Source: Mycobacteriaceae bacterium
GTDB taxonomy: Bacteria; Pseudomonadota; Gammaproteobacteria; Burkholderiales; Burkholderiaceae_D
DNA: 42,743 nt
Direction: 5' to 3'
NCBI GenBank assembly: GCA_903970145.1
Contig: CAJCHO010000047.1
Span: 1 to 42,743, forward strand
Shown piece by piece: positions 17,691 through 26,547 of the stretch (the first letter of the stretch is position 1; every line of letters begins with the position of its first letter). A program made the translations under genes and the position numbers. The notes below the pieces were generated by a model. It saw nothing but the letters and a program-made list of their open reading frames with translations. It had not been told where the DNA came from and made no database searches.

Positions 17691-18902
17691 TCAGTGTTTC
17701 CGGGGGATCGAACCCAACTCGCGACCGACCCGCGCGAATGCCGCGACTGCGCGATCGATGTCGTCGCTGCTATGGGCAGCGCTCATCTGAGTGCGAATGC
17801 GCGCGCGGCCCTTGGGGACCACCGGGTATGAGAAACCGATCACATAGATGCCCTCTTCGAGCAGCATGGCCGACATTTTTTGCGCCAGCTGCGCGTCACC
17901 CAGCATCACCGGAATGATGGGGTGACTGCCCGGCACCAGATCGAAACCCAGACCGCTCATGGCGCCGCGAAAACGCGCTCCGTTGGCGGCAACACGACCA
18001 CGCAACTCTGCACCTTCGTCGCTGTCGAGCAATCCGAGCACACGCAGGGTGGCACTCGCAATACTGGGCGCCAGCGTGTTGGAGAAGAGGTAAGGCCGCG
18101 ACCGCTGGCGCAACAGCTCGACCACCTCGCGCCGTGCGGCCACGTAGCCTCCAGAGGCGCCGCCCAGCGCCTTGCCGAAGGTCCCGGTGTAAATGTCGAT
18201 ACGCCCGGCGACGCCACAGGCTTCGGGAGTTCCCCGTCCGCGCGCACCCACGAATCCGACCGCATGCGAGTCGTCGACCATCACCATCGCACCGTAGCGA
18301 TCGGCCAGCTCACAGATGCCCTTTAGGTCCGCGATGATTCCATCCATCGAAAACACACCATCGGTGGCAATCAGCTTGAATCGCGCGCCCTGCGCCTCGG
18401 CTTCCTGCAGCTTTTGTTCCAGATCGCGCATATCGTTATTTCGATAACGCAGACGCTTGGCCTTGCACAGGCGCACGCCATCAATGATGCTGGCATGATT
18501 GAGTTCGTCGCTGATGACCGCATCCTCTTCTCCGAGCAGGGTCTCGAAGAGGCCGCCATTGGCGTCAAAACAGCTGGAGTAGAGAATCGAGTCCTCAACC
18601 CCAAGAAAATCCGCGATCGCCTTTTCGAGTTCCTTGTGGATGCTCTGGGTTCCGCAGATAAAGCGCACCGAGGCCATGCCAAAGCCGTCGCGATCGAGTC
18701 CGGCCTTGGCCGCGGCCACGAGGCGCGCGTCGTCGGCCAGACCGAGATAGTTGTTGGCGCAGAAGTTCAGGACGGCCCGACCGCCCGCAAGCTCGACATG
18801 AGCAGACTGGGGACTGTTGATGATGCGCTCGGACTTATAGAATCCGTCGGCGCGTATCTGCCCGATGGTTTCGCGCAGGTGCGCCAAGAACTGGTCTCGC
18901 AC
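17691..18902 (-). CDS. kbl: 2-amino-3-ketobutyrate CoA ligase (glycine C-acetyltransferase)
   Basis: 403 aa PLP enzyme of the alpha-oxoamine synthase family, splitting 2-amino-3-ketobutyrate with CoA into glycine and acetyl-CoA. Visible marks are [28 protein letters not shown] (PLP-ring Asp/His), and [13 protein letters not shown] with the Schiff-base Lys. GTG start 18902 with GAGGAGAG upstream. First gene of kbl-tdh; an 8-bp perfect hairpin occurs in the leader (18933-18955). Confidence 0.97.
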   Translation of the reverse strand: MRDQFLAHLRETIGQIRADGFYKSERIINSPQSAHVELAGGRAVLNFCANNYLGLADDARLVAAAKAGLDRDGFGMASVRFICGTQSIHKELEKAIADFLGVEDSILYSSCFDANGGLFETLLGEEDAVISDELNHASIIDGVRLCKAKRLRYRNNDMRDLEQKLQEAEAQGARFKLIATDGVFSMDGIIADLKGICELADRYGAMVMVDDSHAVGFVGARGRGTPEACGVAGRIDIYTGTFGKALGGASGGYVAARREVVELLRQRSRPYLFSNTLAPSIASATLRVLGLLDSDEGAELRGRVAANGARFRGAMSGLGFDLVPGSHPIIPVMLGDAQLAQKMSAMLLEEGIYVIGFSYPVVPKGRARIRTQMSAAHSSDDIDRAVAAFARVGRELGSIPRKH

Positions 18903-18932
18903 GGAGTGTCTCTCCTCAAACTCGTAGGGACT

Positions 18933-18955
18933 GCGCCGCGCTTGTAACGCGGCGC
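18933..18955 (-). promoter_or_regulatory. GC-rich hairpin in the kbl-tdh leader
   Basis: GCGCCGCG (18933-18940) and CGCGGCGC (18948-18955) are perfect complements around a 7-nt loop. It ends about 30 bp before the kbl GTG and some 15 bp before its ribosome site. There is no T-run on either strand, so it is unlikely to be a terminator. The function is unknown. Confidence 0.35.
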
Positions 18956-19062
18956 ATAACCTCCCATTTTGAACCCACGCGCCTAGCGACGCAAATCATC
19001 CCTTGTGCCACCGCGTCCCCATCGGGCACACTATCGTCACCTTAGCAAGTAGGCTCTAGGAC

Positions 19063-19467
19063 ATGAATCTAAGCGGATTTGGACCGGCGCTCCTTGCTGC
19101 GCTACTCGTATCGCTGGTAAGCGACTGGTTCCTCGTGGATTTCATGTTCGCCAAGAGGCGCCACGCCCAGCCGCAGCTCTGGCGTCTGTCCGGGGGCTCC
19201 GGGCAAGCAAGCCTGGCGCGCCTTGGCGCACTTGCCCTGAATCTTCCGACCTGCGCCATCTATCTCTTTGCAGCAGGCTTTTTTGGATTGACCTCGCTCT
19301 CACCGGCACTCATGCTGGCGATCTCATTTTGGCTGGCGATCGCGTTGCCCTTGATCGCCCGAGAAACCATTGAGATGCGCGTTCCCTTGGCCATCGCCGC
19401 CTGCCGCGCGCTTGCCTGGCTACTTAAACTGCTCGCTTGTTCCCTTGCGGCCTACTACTTCCTCTGA
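19063..19467 (+). CDS. Small integral membrane protein, unknown function
   Basis: 134 aa with four likely membrane segments: about residues 5-25, 60-80, 82-103 and 112-133. A short polar loop, FAKRRHAQPQLWRLSGGSG, lies between the first two. It resembles small four-helix DUF1761-like proteins in size and layout, but I cannot assign a family. It lies 80 bp before the persulfide dioxygenase-rhodanese gene on the same strand. High GC codon use like its neighbours supports it being real. Confidence 0.65.
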   Translation: MNLSGFGPALLAALLVSLVSDWFLVDFMFAKRRHAQPQLWRLSGGSGQASLARLGALALNLPTCAIYLFAAGFFGLTSLSPALMLAISFWLAIALPLIARETIEMRVPLAIAACRALAWLLKLLACSLAAYYFL

Positions 19468-19547
19468 CAGCTGCGCTTTTGCTACCAACGATGTCAATGT
19501 TTGCGCGCCGACGCCTGACAGAGCGCAACACCAAACGGTAGATCGCC

Positions 19548-20630
19548 ATGGACCAGCGTCTGATTTTCCGGCAACTCTTTGACCCGACTTCGTCGAGCTA
19601 CACCTATCTCTTGGGTGATCCGGTGTCGCGCGAGGCGCTCCTCGTTGATCCGGTCATCGAGCAGGTGCGGCGTGACCTTGCGCTGGTGCGCGACCTCGGT
19701 TTGCGCTTACTCGCCACACTCGATACCCACATTCACGCCGACCATATAACCGGTGCGGCGGCAATCCGCTCGCTGCTGGGCACGCGCGTGCTGATTTCCA
19801 AGACCAGTGGCGCCGAAGGCGCCGACGCCTATCTCACTGGCGGGCAGATTGTCCCGTTTGGGGCGCGCTCGCTCACCGCATTGGCGACACCCGGCCATAC
19901 GCCAGGATGCATGACTTACCTGCTCGATGAGCGGACACTGGCCATGACCGGCGACTGCCTTCTCGTTCGCGCCTGCGGGCGCACCGACTTCCAGGAGGGC
20001 AATTCGCGCCAGCTGTATCACTCGGTCCACGAGCAGATTTTTGCGCTGGATGATGACTGCCTACTCTATCCGGCCCACGATTACCGCGGACTGACGGTCA
20101 CGACAGTCGGTGAGGAGCGTCGCTACAATCCACGCCTGGGCGGCGCACTGAGCGAGTCGGATTTTACGACCTACATGGACAATCTTGGTCTCGCCCATCC
20201 CAAGCTCATCAAGGAGGCGGTGCCAGCCAATCGCCAATGTGGAGCAAGCGCCGCGAGCCAGGCCGCGATGAAATTGCCCGGCTTTGCTGCAGCGGTCTGT
20301 TCTTTTGCCGGCATTTGGGAGGTCGACGGCACCTGGCTCGAGGAAAATCTCGGCGCGGTGCAGCTACTCGATGTGCGCGAACCCGACGAATTTAACGGAC
20401 CCCTGGGCCACATCCCGGGCGCCCGCCTGCTACCTCTGGGCACGCTTGCGCAAGCGGCGGGAACGCTTGATGCGGGCAAGCCCATCGTCACGATATGCCG
20501 GGCCGGCGGACGCTCAGCGCAAGCGATGGTGATCCTCAATCGCGCCGGCCGCAATGACGTGGCGAGCCTCGCTGGCGGCATGCTGCGCTGGAACAGCGCG
20601 GGTCTGGTCACGCAACGCGCAGGCGCTTAA
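19548..20630 (+). CDS. Persulfide dioxygenase-rhodanese fusion (ETHE1-like)
   Basis: 360 aa. The N-terminal metallo-beta-lactamase domain (to about 240) carries THIHADH, ATPGHTPGC, MTGDCLLVRACGRTDF and YPAHDY, the mononuclear-iron ETHE1 pattern rather than that of glyoxalase II. A C-terminal rhodanese domain (about 255-355) has QLLDVREPDEF and the active-site loop CRAGGRSAQ with catalytic Cys. The family oxidises glutathione persulfide to sulfite, and the rhodanese part exchanges persulfide with thiosulfate. No signal peptide, so cytoplasmic. No other sulfide gene is nearby. It converges on an EamA gene with 9 bp between. Confidence 0.9.
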   Translation: MDQRLIFRQLFDPTSSSYTYLLGDPVSREALLVDPVIEQVRRDLALVRDLGLRLLATLDTHIHADHITGAAAIRSLLGTRVLISKTSGAEGADAYLTGGQIVPFGARSLTALATPGHTPGCMTYLLDERTLAMTGDCLLVRACGRTDFQEGNSRQLYHSVHEQIFALDDDCLLYPAHDYRGLTVTTVGEERRYNPRLGGALSESDFTTYMDNLGLAHPKLIKEAVPANRQCGASAASQAAMKLPGFAAAVCSFAGIWEVDGTWLEENLGAVQLLDVREPDEFNGPLGHIPGARLLPLGTLAQAAGTLDAGKPIVTICRAGGRSAQAMVILNRAGRNDVASLAGGMLRWNSAGLVTQRAGA

Positions 20631-20639
20631 ATGGTGTGA

Positions 20640-21521
20640 TCAGCCGAGCGCGAGTGCGGTCACCCCGGCGGCGATGCTGACGGCACCGAGTAGGCGCAAA
20701 CCGCGGTCGGACTCACCGAGGAGCGATCCGCCAAACAGAGCCGCGAAAAGCATCGATAGCTCGCGCGCCGGAGCCACGTGGCTCAATGGCGCCAGACGCA
20801 CGGCATAGAGCACCATCACATAGCTCAAGGGTCCGAGTACGGCAATCACCAGCGCAGCGCGCCATTGCGAGCGCCATGCGCGCGCTAGCGCAGCACGGTC
20901 GCGCAAAACGAGCGGTAATATCAATGGGATGCGCAGGATATTGCCGAGATAGTCGACGAGAATCGGTGAGATCAGCATTACCTTGACTGCGTAGCCGTCG
21001 ATCACACTGTAGCCGGCGATAAAGGCGCCGGTAAGCGCGCCCCAGAGGACGCCGCGCCGAACCCGCTCGCGCGCACCTGCCTCGGGCGCGCCGCGCCAGA
21101 GACGGGGGCCACCTGCGACGAAAAAGACGCCCACCACAACCGCGGCGGCGCCAGTGAGTCCTGCCGCCGAGATCGATTCACCGAGCACCACGATGGCACC
21201 AAGGGTACTCAAGAGCGGCCCGCTGCCGCGCGCCACCGGGTACACCACGGTCAGGTCAGAGACTGCATAGCCGTGTAACAGCGCGCGAAAGTAGAGAATA
21301 TGAACGAGGGCGCTGGCAAGGATGATGCACCACTCGCGCCAGCCCCAGCTGACGAGGACCGCGGGGGCGATCGAGAAGGCAAGCGGGGCCCACACGACAC
21401 CAACCAGGATCGCCCCGATCAGAACGAAATTGCTGCCACCGCCTGCGCGCTTGGCGACCAGATTCCAGGTCGCATGACAGATTGCGGCGGCGAGCACGAG
21501 CAGGATGGCGACTAATGGCAT
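20640..21521 (-). CDS. EamA/DMT-family transporter (copy 1)
   Basis: 293 aa with about ten hydrophobic helices in two EamA repeats. ICHATWNLVAKRAG at the first helix and VYPVARGSGPLLSTLGAIVVLGE closing repeat one are typical; repeat two ends with ELSMLFAALFGGSLLGE. An inner-membrane exporter or permease of unknown substrate. It lies 63 bp downstream of a second, related copy on the same strand. Confidence 0.88.
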   Translation of the reverse strand: MPLVAILLVLAAAICHATWNLVAKRAGGGSNFVLIGAILVGVVWAPLAFSIAPAVLVSWGWREWCIILASALVHILYFRALLHGYAVSDLTVVYPVARGSGPLLSTLGAIVVLGESISAAGLTGAAAVVVGVFFVAGGPRLWRGAPEAGARERVRRGVLWGALTGAFIAGYSVIDGYAVKVMLISPILVDYLGNILRIPLILPLVLRDRAALARAWRSQWRAALVIAVLGPLSYVMVLYAVRLAPLSHVAPARELSMLFAALFGGSLLGESDRGLRLLGAVSIAAGVTALALG

Positions 21522-21584
21522 GAGGGCGCATTATGAAACGCGGCAGCAACTTGCGGTGCGAGCGCAGCCAGTTTGTCTGGCAAC

Positions 21585-22421
21585 TCAGAGGCGCACGAGC
21601 AGAACGATCGCGCCGAGCGCGATCAGCGCTACCCCTGCGATCTGGGTGCGCCGTGGTCTTTCCTTGAGAAAGACGATGGCAATCACGACGCCAAACAGAA
21701 TCGAGGTCTCGCGCAGCGCCGCCAGGCGCGGCGTTGCTCCCAGACGCAGCGCCAGCAAGGCGAGTCCGTAGGTAAGAATCGACAGCGCGCCTGCTGACAA
21801 TCCGGCGCGCCACTGACTGGTCGCAGCGGCAATGAAGCTCGGGCCGCGCCAGAAAGCAAAGAGGCCACCGACACCGCCGCCAAGGATGAAAAATGTCCAG
21901 ACTATGTAACTCATGGCGCTTGGCGCTGCCCGTACGCCCTGGGCGTCGACTACCGTATAGCAGGCGATAGAGACTCCCGTCAGAAGCGCCCAAGCAAGCG
22001 CTGCCCGTGTCACGGTGTGGTGCAGGCCAATCATAGCAACGCCAAGACTGACCAGCACGATTCCGACTACAACCAGGGCATTGATCGGCTCGCCGAACAG
22101 ACCTACTGCGCCGACTGCTGCCAGCATCGGCGCGACACCCCGCGCGATTGGGTAGACCACCGACATATCCGCTTTCTCGAACGCGCGGATGAGTCCGATC
22201 ATATAGACGAGGTGGATCACCCCCGATGCCGCTAGCCAACCCCAGGCGTGCGTGGGCAACTCGATCCACGGCAATACCGGCAGCACGATCAGGGCTGAGA
22301 AGCCGTCGATGAGTGCGCGACTGGCCATCTTGTCGCGCCCGGACTTGAGTATCGCATTGACGATCGCATGCGCGAGTCCCGAGACCAGCATCAAAAGCGG
22401 GGCCAGCTCAATGGAAATCAC
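21585..22421 (-). CDS. EamA/DMT-family transporter (copy 2)
   Basis: 278 aa, about ten hydrophobic helices. It matches copy 1 at the same places: SGLAHAIVNAILKSGRDK in the first helix, VVYPIARGVAPMLAAVGAVGLFGE at the end of repeat one, and LRETSILFGVVIAIVFLKE in repeat two. GTG start at 22421. The pair looks like an old tandem duplication and could form a heterodimer. Substrate unknown. Confidence 0.87.
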   Translation of the reverse strand: MISIELAPLLMLVSGLAHAIVNAILKSGRDKMASRALIDGFSALIVLPVLPWIELPTHAWGWLAASGVIHLVYMIGLIRAFEKADMSVVYPIARGVAPMLAAVGAVGLFGEPINALVVVGIVLVSLGVAMIGLHHTVTRAALAWALLTGVSIACYTVVDAQGVRAAPSAMSYIVWTFFILGGGVGGLFAFWRGPSFIAAATSQWRAGLSAGALSILTYGLALLALRLGATPRLAALRETSILFGVVIAIVFLKERPRRTQIAGVALIALGAIVLLVRL

Positions 22422-22475
22422 CCGCGCGCATCCCTGGTTACAGGCGCGCCGATCCCGGATGGCAGCAACGCTTGC

Positions 22476-24281
22476 CTAGGGCAAAATGCCATGGCGCTTG
22501 GCGTCGTCGTCGATAGTCGGGCGCAGCCCCCGGGCGGCCGCAATCGACGCGTTGCCGGCCTCCGTATCACCTTGCCTGAGCATAAGCAATCCCAGGCCGT
22601 AGAGCGACCACGCCTGCTTGGGATTGAGCTTTAGCGAGGCCTGGTAATCAGCGCGCGCCTTGTCGGATTGACCAAGACGAAAATATACGAGCCCGCGCGT
22701 GTCCAGATAAGTCGCTGATTCGGTGTTGATCGCGATGGCGGCATTGCAATCATCGAGCGCCTTCTGCAGTTCGATACCCCAATAGGCTCGCGCCCAGCAG
22801 CGACTGTTCAAAGCGCCAGCGAGGCCGGCATCCTGACCATGCGAGGCGATCCATTGGTCGTCATTGGCAATGGCCAGCTCGGGCATATCAAGGCGCAGAT
22901 AAATCGACGCGATTTCAAGACGGGCTTTCCCCTGAACTGTTGCGAGCTTGTCAGCTGCAACCAGGTCTGCTTGCGCGTCTGCGCCATTCTTGAGCGACGC
23001 ATTCAGTTGGGCCCGAGCGATCCTCGCTTCGATATCGTCGGGATCCAGACGCAGGGCTTCGGTAAAATCGGCGAGCGCCTCGGTAGACTGGGATAGACTG
23101 ACTCGCACTCTTGCACGCTGCAGGAAGTAGTTGCCGTTTCCCGGCTCCAGCTCACAGGCCCGGGTAAGATCGGTCAGCGCGCGCGCAAAGTCCCGCCGTG
23201 ACGCGTAGGCTGCGCCACGCCGCGCGAACGCTCCCGCATCTTTGGGGGCAGCTGCGGCATCCTCGGCGGAATCGGGGGCGCCCGACTGTGCATCGACGCT
23301 GCGCCCCTTGCCTGCGGTCGTAAGATTAAAGACCGGGCCACCGTTATAGGTCAGATAGATCTTCTGCTGGCGCTTGGCAACATAGATGCGGTGCGAGAGA
23401 AAAAAGTCGGCGCCCAGCAGCATGTCTTCGTCCAGAGTGTCACTGTTCGAGACACGGATGCGCGTATTCTCGATCACCTCTGCTCCGATCGCGAGGCTCT
23501 TGATCGGCACGATCCATGATTGATTCACAGCGCGGCCGATTCCAGTGGACTCCCCCGCCGATACCACTCCCTGGGCATCCATCGAAAGTCCCGCGCGCCG
23601 CGCCGCCGCCATAAAGAGCACCGATGTCGAAGCGCCGGTGTCGAAGATCGCCTTCATCCTTACGCCGTTGACAAAGACCGTTCCAATGGTGTGATTACTC
23701 TGCAGTTCGAGTCCGTGTTCGAGCGGTATTTCTATGACGGGCTCCGACCTCGCCCAGTAGGCCAGATTGGCTTTCTCGCAGTCGTCGTTGGGGTAGACCA
23801 GACGCGCCACACCCTTAGCGAGGTCGTACTCAACATCCGCGGTTCCGAGAAAGTTCTGGCCGAGCAGGCCGATCGCCCCAAGGCCGATCTCGCTGCCGCC
23901 CACGATGAATTCCAGGTGGGGGAATTTCTTGCCCTTGAGTGTGAAATCGCTCACCCGCGCAATCGAAATTTCCGCGCGTCCGTTGACCCCATAGACGCTT
24001 AGACCCTCCTGTGCCCGATGGGTCGGCAGATCGAATTCCGTTGCCGCGTTCTGACTGATTATGCTGTAGAAGGCACCACTGTCGAACAGGAACTTCACCT
24101 CCTTGTCCTTGAGTTTGGCGACGATCAGAGGTCGCGTCCCGACCATCGTCAGCGGTAGCTCGACGACCTCGATCTGGCAGGCCGCCAACACCGAAGGCGA
24201 AAGGAACATGGCAAAAAGAAAAGCGCCGCATGAAGCGATGCGCGCCAAAGAAGTCTCTGGAATGTTCACTGCCAACACCAT
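22476..24281 (-). CDS. Exported protein with two retropepsin-like domains and TPR repeats
   Basis: 601 aa. An N-terminal signal sequence (to about residue 34, ending SVLAA) is followed by a retropepsin-like domain with FLFDSGAFYSII near residue 65 and LLGQNFL. A second such domain has AIFDTGASTSVL near 210 and LLGADFFLSHRIYV. From about residue 350 to the end are TPR-like units (AFARRGAAYASRRDFARALTDLTRA, SLKLNPKQAWSLYGLGLLMLRQG). Predicted periplasmic. Each retropepsin domain carries one catalytic Asp motif, so the two could form an intramolecular active pair as in pepsin. Proteolytic activity and targets are unknown. Divergent from msrC. Confidence 0.8.
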   Translation of the reverse strand: MVLAVNIPETSLARIASCGAFLFAMFLSPSVLAACQIEVVELPLTMVGTRPLIVAKLKDKEVKFLFDSGAFYSIISQNAATEFDLPTHRAQEGLSVYGVNGRAEISIARVSDFTLKGKKFPHLEFIVGGSEIGLGAIGLLGQNFLGTADVEYDLAKGVARLVYPNDDCEKANLAYWARSEPVIEIPLEHGLELQSNHTIGTVFVNGVRMKAIFDTGASTSVLFMAAARRAGLSMDAQGVVSAGESTGIGRAVNQSWIVPIKSLAIGAEVIENTRIRVSNSDTLDEDMLLGADFFLSHRIYVAKRQQKIYLTYNGGPVFNLTTAGKGRSVDAQSGAPDSAEDAAAAPKDAGAFARRGAAYASRRDFARALTDLTRACELEPGNGNYFLQRARVRVSLSQSTEALADFTEALRLDPDDIEARIARAQLNASLKNGADAQADLVAADKLATVQGKARLEIASIYLRLDMPELAIANDDQWIASHGQDAGLAGALNSRCWARAYWGIELQKALDDCNAAIAINTESATYLDTRGLVYFRLGQSDKARADYQASLKLNPKQAWSLYGLGLLMLRQGDTEAGNASIAAARGLRPTIDDDAKRHGILP

Positions 24282-24453
24282 TTATCAAGAGGTGGCCAAC
24301 TGAACTCGGCCGCCTGTGCGGGATTGAAATTCGGTCAAAGAGTACGCGAGAATCGATTCTCGCGGTGGGCTTTGTCAGGCATTCTGTCTGCGCAATCGGG
24401 CGCGCGTACAATTTGGACTTTGGCCAATGAGCCAATCCAATTGAGCATGCACG

Positions 24454-25014
24454 ATGAATCTCGATACCGATCACCAGTTGCCCGCGTCAGAGACCCTGGA
24501 CATGTCCAGTCCAGAGGCCAAGCGTGCGGCCTACGAACTTCTGAGCAGCCAGTGCGCAGCGCTGTTCGAGCATGAGCGCGACGGACTCGCAAACCACTCC
24601 CAGTTCGCTGCCCTGATCTTTAACGCGCTGCCAGATCTGAACTGGGCTGGCTTTTATCTCGCGCATGGTGAGGAACTGGTTCTGGGACCATTTCAGGGCA
24701 AAGTTGCCTGCGTGCGCATTCCGTTTGACCGCGGCGTCTGCGGGGCGGCGGCGAGAACCCGCGCCGTCCAGATCGTCAAGGATGTGCACGCCTTTCCCGG
24801 CCACATCGCCTGCGACTCGGCCTCGCGCTCGGAACTGGTTGTGCCGATATTGGTGAATGGGCAGTTGCTGGGCGTTTTCGATCTGGATAGCCCCATCGAG
24901 GGCCGATTTGATCCGATCGACGCACAGGGCATTTCGCGGCTGCTGGAAACACTCGTCGAGCGCTCCAATCCGATCGGCGCGCACCAAGAGGGCGGGCAAT
25001 TTGGTGGGCGATAG
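24454..25014 (+). CDS. msrC: Free methionine-(R)-sulfoxide reductase (GAF-domain)
   Basis: 186 aa single GAF domain. It reduces free L-methionine-(R)-sulfoxide in the cytoplasm. The three cysteines expected of the family are present in ACVRIPFDRGVCGAAA and HIACDSASRSELVVPI, followed by LGVFDLDSP. It is about 20 residues longer than common homologues. The last 13 bases, including the stop, lie antisense within the 3' end of tRNA-Val. TACAAT at 24407-24412 is a possible -10 without a clear -35. Confidence 0.92.
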   Translation: MNLDTDHQLPASETLDMSSPEAKRAAYELLSSQCAALFEHERDGLANHSQFAALIFNALPDLNWAGFYLAHGEELVLGPFQGKVACVRIPFDRGVCGAAARTRAVQIVKDVHAFPGHIACDSASRSELVVPILVNGQLLGVFDLDSPIEGRFDPIDAQGISRLLETLVERSNPIGAHQEGGQFGGR

Positions 25015-25076
25015 TGGGATCGAACCACTGACTTCCACCGTGTGAAGGTGGCACTCTACCGCTGAGTTAATCGCCC
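25002..25076 (-). tRNA. tRNA-Val (anticodon CAC)
   Basis: Minus strand, 75 nt. Acceptor GGGCGAT pairs with ATCGCCC, anticodon stem CCACC/GGTGG encloses loop TTCACAC giving CAC, T-loop GGTTCGATCC, encoded CCA. Its 3' end overlaps the msrC stop region on the opposite strand by 13 bp. Confidence 0.96.
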
Positions 25077-25248
25077 AGATCGCATACGCAGCAGCGCGCG
25101 CAAATCCCCGGAAAACCTGTCAGTCCGAGGGACTCTGATCAGGGCTGGAATTATCGCATAACTTGGTTTTTCGGCCGAAACTTGGACGCCAAAGCTGTCA
25201 AAATCGCGCCACTGGCGCCTGATTGCGCCCGACCCACCAGCACGCATC

Positions 25249-26547
25249 ATGATCACCTTGCCAAGCCACACCTTGCGTCTGCGTCTGATTGGCCTCTTGT
25301 GGCTGGCCTGGATCCTCGTCTTGCCACTTGCTCACCTCACCGGGCTGCGCAACGCACTGGCTGTGCTTACCATCCTCGCAAGCCTGACCGCGGTCGACGC
25401 GCGCTCGTGGCGCGAACTTCCGGCTCGCTATCCGCTTCTCTTCTTTCTCGCCTGGGCGGCGTTGTCGCTGACCTGGTCCATCGATCCGACGGTAAGCTTT
25501 GCCAAACTCAAGAGCGATCTCCTGATTCCGCTTTTGGCCTATGGCCTTGCTTACGGGCTCGCGCGCCGGCAGGCATTTGAAGTGCTGGTGCTCTACGCGT
25601 TCGCGGGGGCGGCGCTCCTGCTTGCGCTGGTGTCGACTGTGGCACTGCTACCGCTGGACCTCTTACCTGTTTCCTTATCCGACCAGACAGTGATAGGAAT
25701 CGCTCACCCGATGCCCGCCTGGTATCCGGGCACGGGCGACGCCAGTGCCTTCGTTCTGCTCAGTCTGCCAGCGTTGCTTGCTGGCATGGCGATATCGTAT
25801 CAACGCCATCTCACCGACAAGCTCGTCGTGCTTGCTCTGCTCGCATTTAGTGCGTTTGTGGCACGCAATCGCAATGTGCTGGTGCTCATGCCTGCGACCA
25901 CCTACCTGTTCGCATGGCTGGCATTGCGCTGGCGTGCCACAAGCCACGGTACAAGACCGCGCGGTCAGCGTGCCTTCGCCATCATCGCCCTTCTAGTGCT
26001 CTGCGCGAGCGCCTTTACTTTCGAGTGGGTATCACGCGAGCGCCTGATTGCCCTGAACTTCGAGCCTCCCCCATGGGGCGAATCGGGACTGGTGACGATC
26101 ATGCGCGACCCCCGCCCCGGCATGTGGGAAGAGTATGTACATCTGGGCATGCAGCGTCCCCTCGTTGGCGTGGGCTATGGTCGAACGCTGCCCTCCGAGG
26201 CCTATCACACGCAGGATGACGAGATCCTGCGCTCGCTCGATAAAGCCGCACATAGCCATGCTCATAACGTCATCATCAATCTGTGGTTGCAGCTGGGCGT
26301 GATCGGGGTCGCGCTGGCAGCTCTGGCGGCAGCGCAAATCGTGCGAGTCGCGCTCGGCCGGCTGCGTGACTCGCCCCTTGCTTATCTGCCGGCTGCCGGC
26401 CTGGCCACGCTTTTCGCGGCGACGCTCGCGCGCAACATGACCGACGACTTTCTGATTTTTGGCATTGCCAGCGCCGTCTGGACCCTCACTGGCACCCTGC
26501 TCGGCTGGCAGGCCCGTCTGGCCGATGAGGTCAATCGGAGTAGCTAG
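25249..26547 (+). CDS. O-antigen ligase-like (Wzy/WaaL family) membrane protein
   Basis: 432 aa with about ten to twelve hydrophobic helices and one larger periplasmic loop (about residues 265-345). That loop holds GVGYGRTLPSEAYHTQDDEI and HSHAHNVIINLWLQLGVIGV, matching the Wzy_C-domain His/Asn motif of O-antigen ligases and polymerases. It stands alone, without glycosyltransferase genes nearby. The TAG stop abuts the dnaQ stop on the other strand with no spacer base. The exact acceptor (lipid A core, protein or other glycan) cannot be told. Confidence 0.85.
   Translation: MITLPSHTLRLRLIGLLWLAWILVLPLAHLTGLRNALAVLTILASLTAVDARSWRELPARYPLLFFLAWAALSLTWSIDPTVSFAKLKSDLLIPLLAYGLAYGLARRQAFEVLVLYAFAGAALLLALVSTVALLPLDLLPVSLSDQTVIGIAHPMPAWYPGTGDASAFVLLSLPALLAGMAISYQRHLTDKLVVLALLAFSAFVARNRNVLVLMPATTYLFAWLALRWRATSHGTRPRGQRAFAIIALLVLCASAFTFEWVSRERLIALNFEPPPWGESGLVTIMRDPRPGMWEEYVHLGMQRPLVGVGYGRTLPSEAYHTQDDEILRSLDKAAHSHAHNVIINLWLQLGVIGVALAALAAAQIVRVALGRLRDSPLAYLPAAGLATLFAATLARNMTDDFLIFGIASAVWTLTGTLLGWQARLADEVNRSS

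Noticed and set aside
24420-24435. Inverted repeat TTGGC-N6-GCCAA upstream of msrC
   Set aside because: Short stem with no second copy and no link to a promoter; likely chance.
24990-26547. tRNA-Val as an integration site for the O-antigen-ligase-like gene
   Set aside because: The tRNA 3' end points the other way, toward msrC, and no integrase or direct repeat of the tRNA end is seen beyond the gene.
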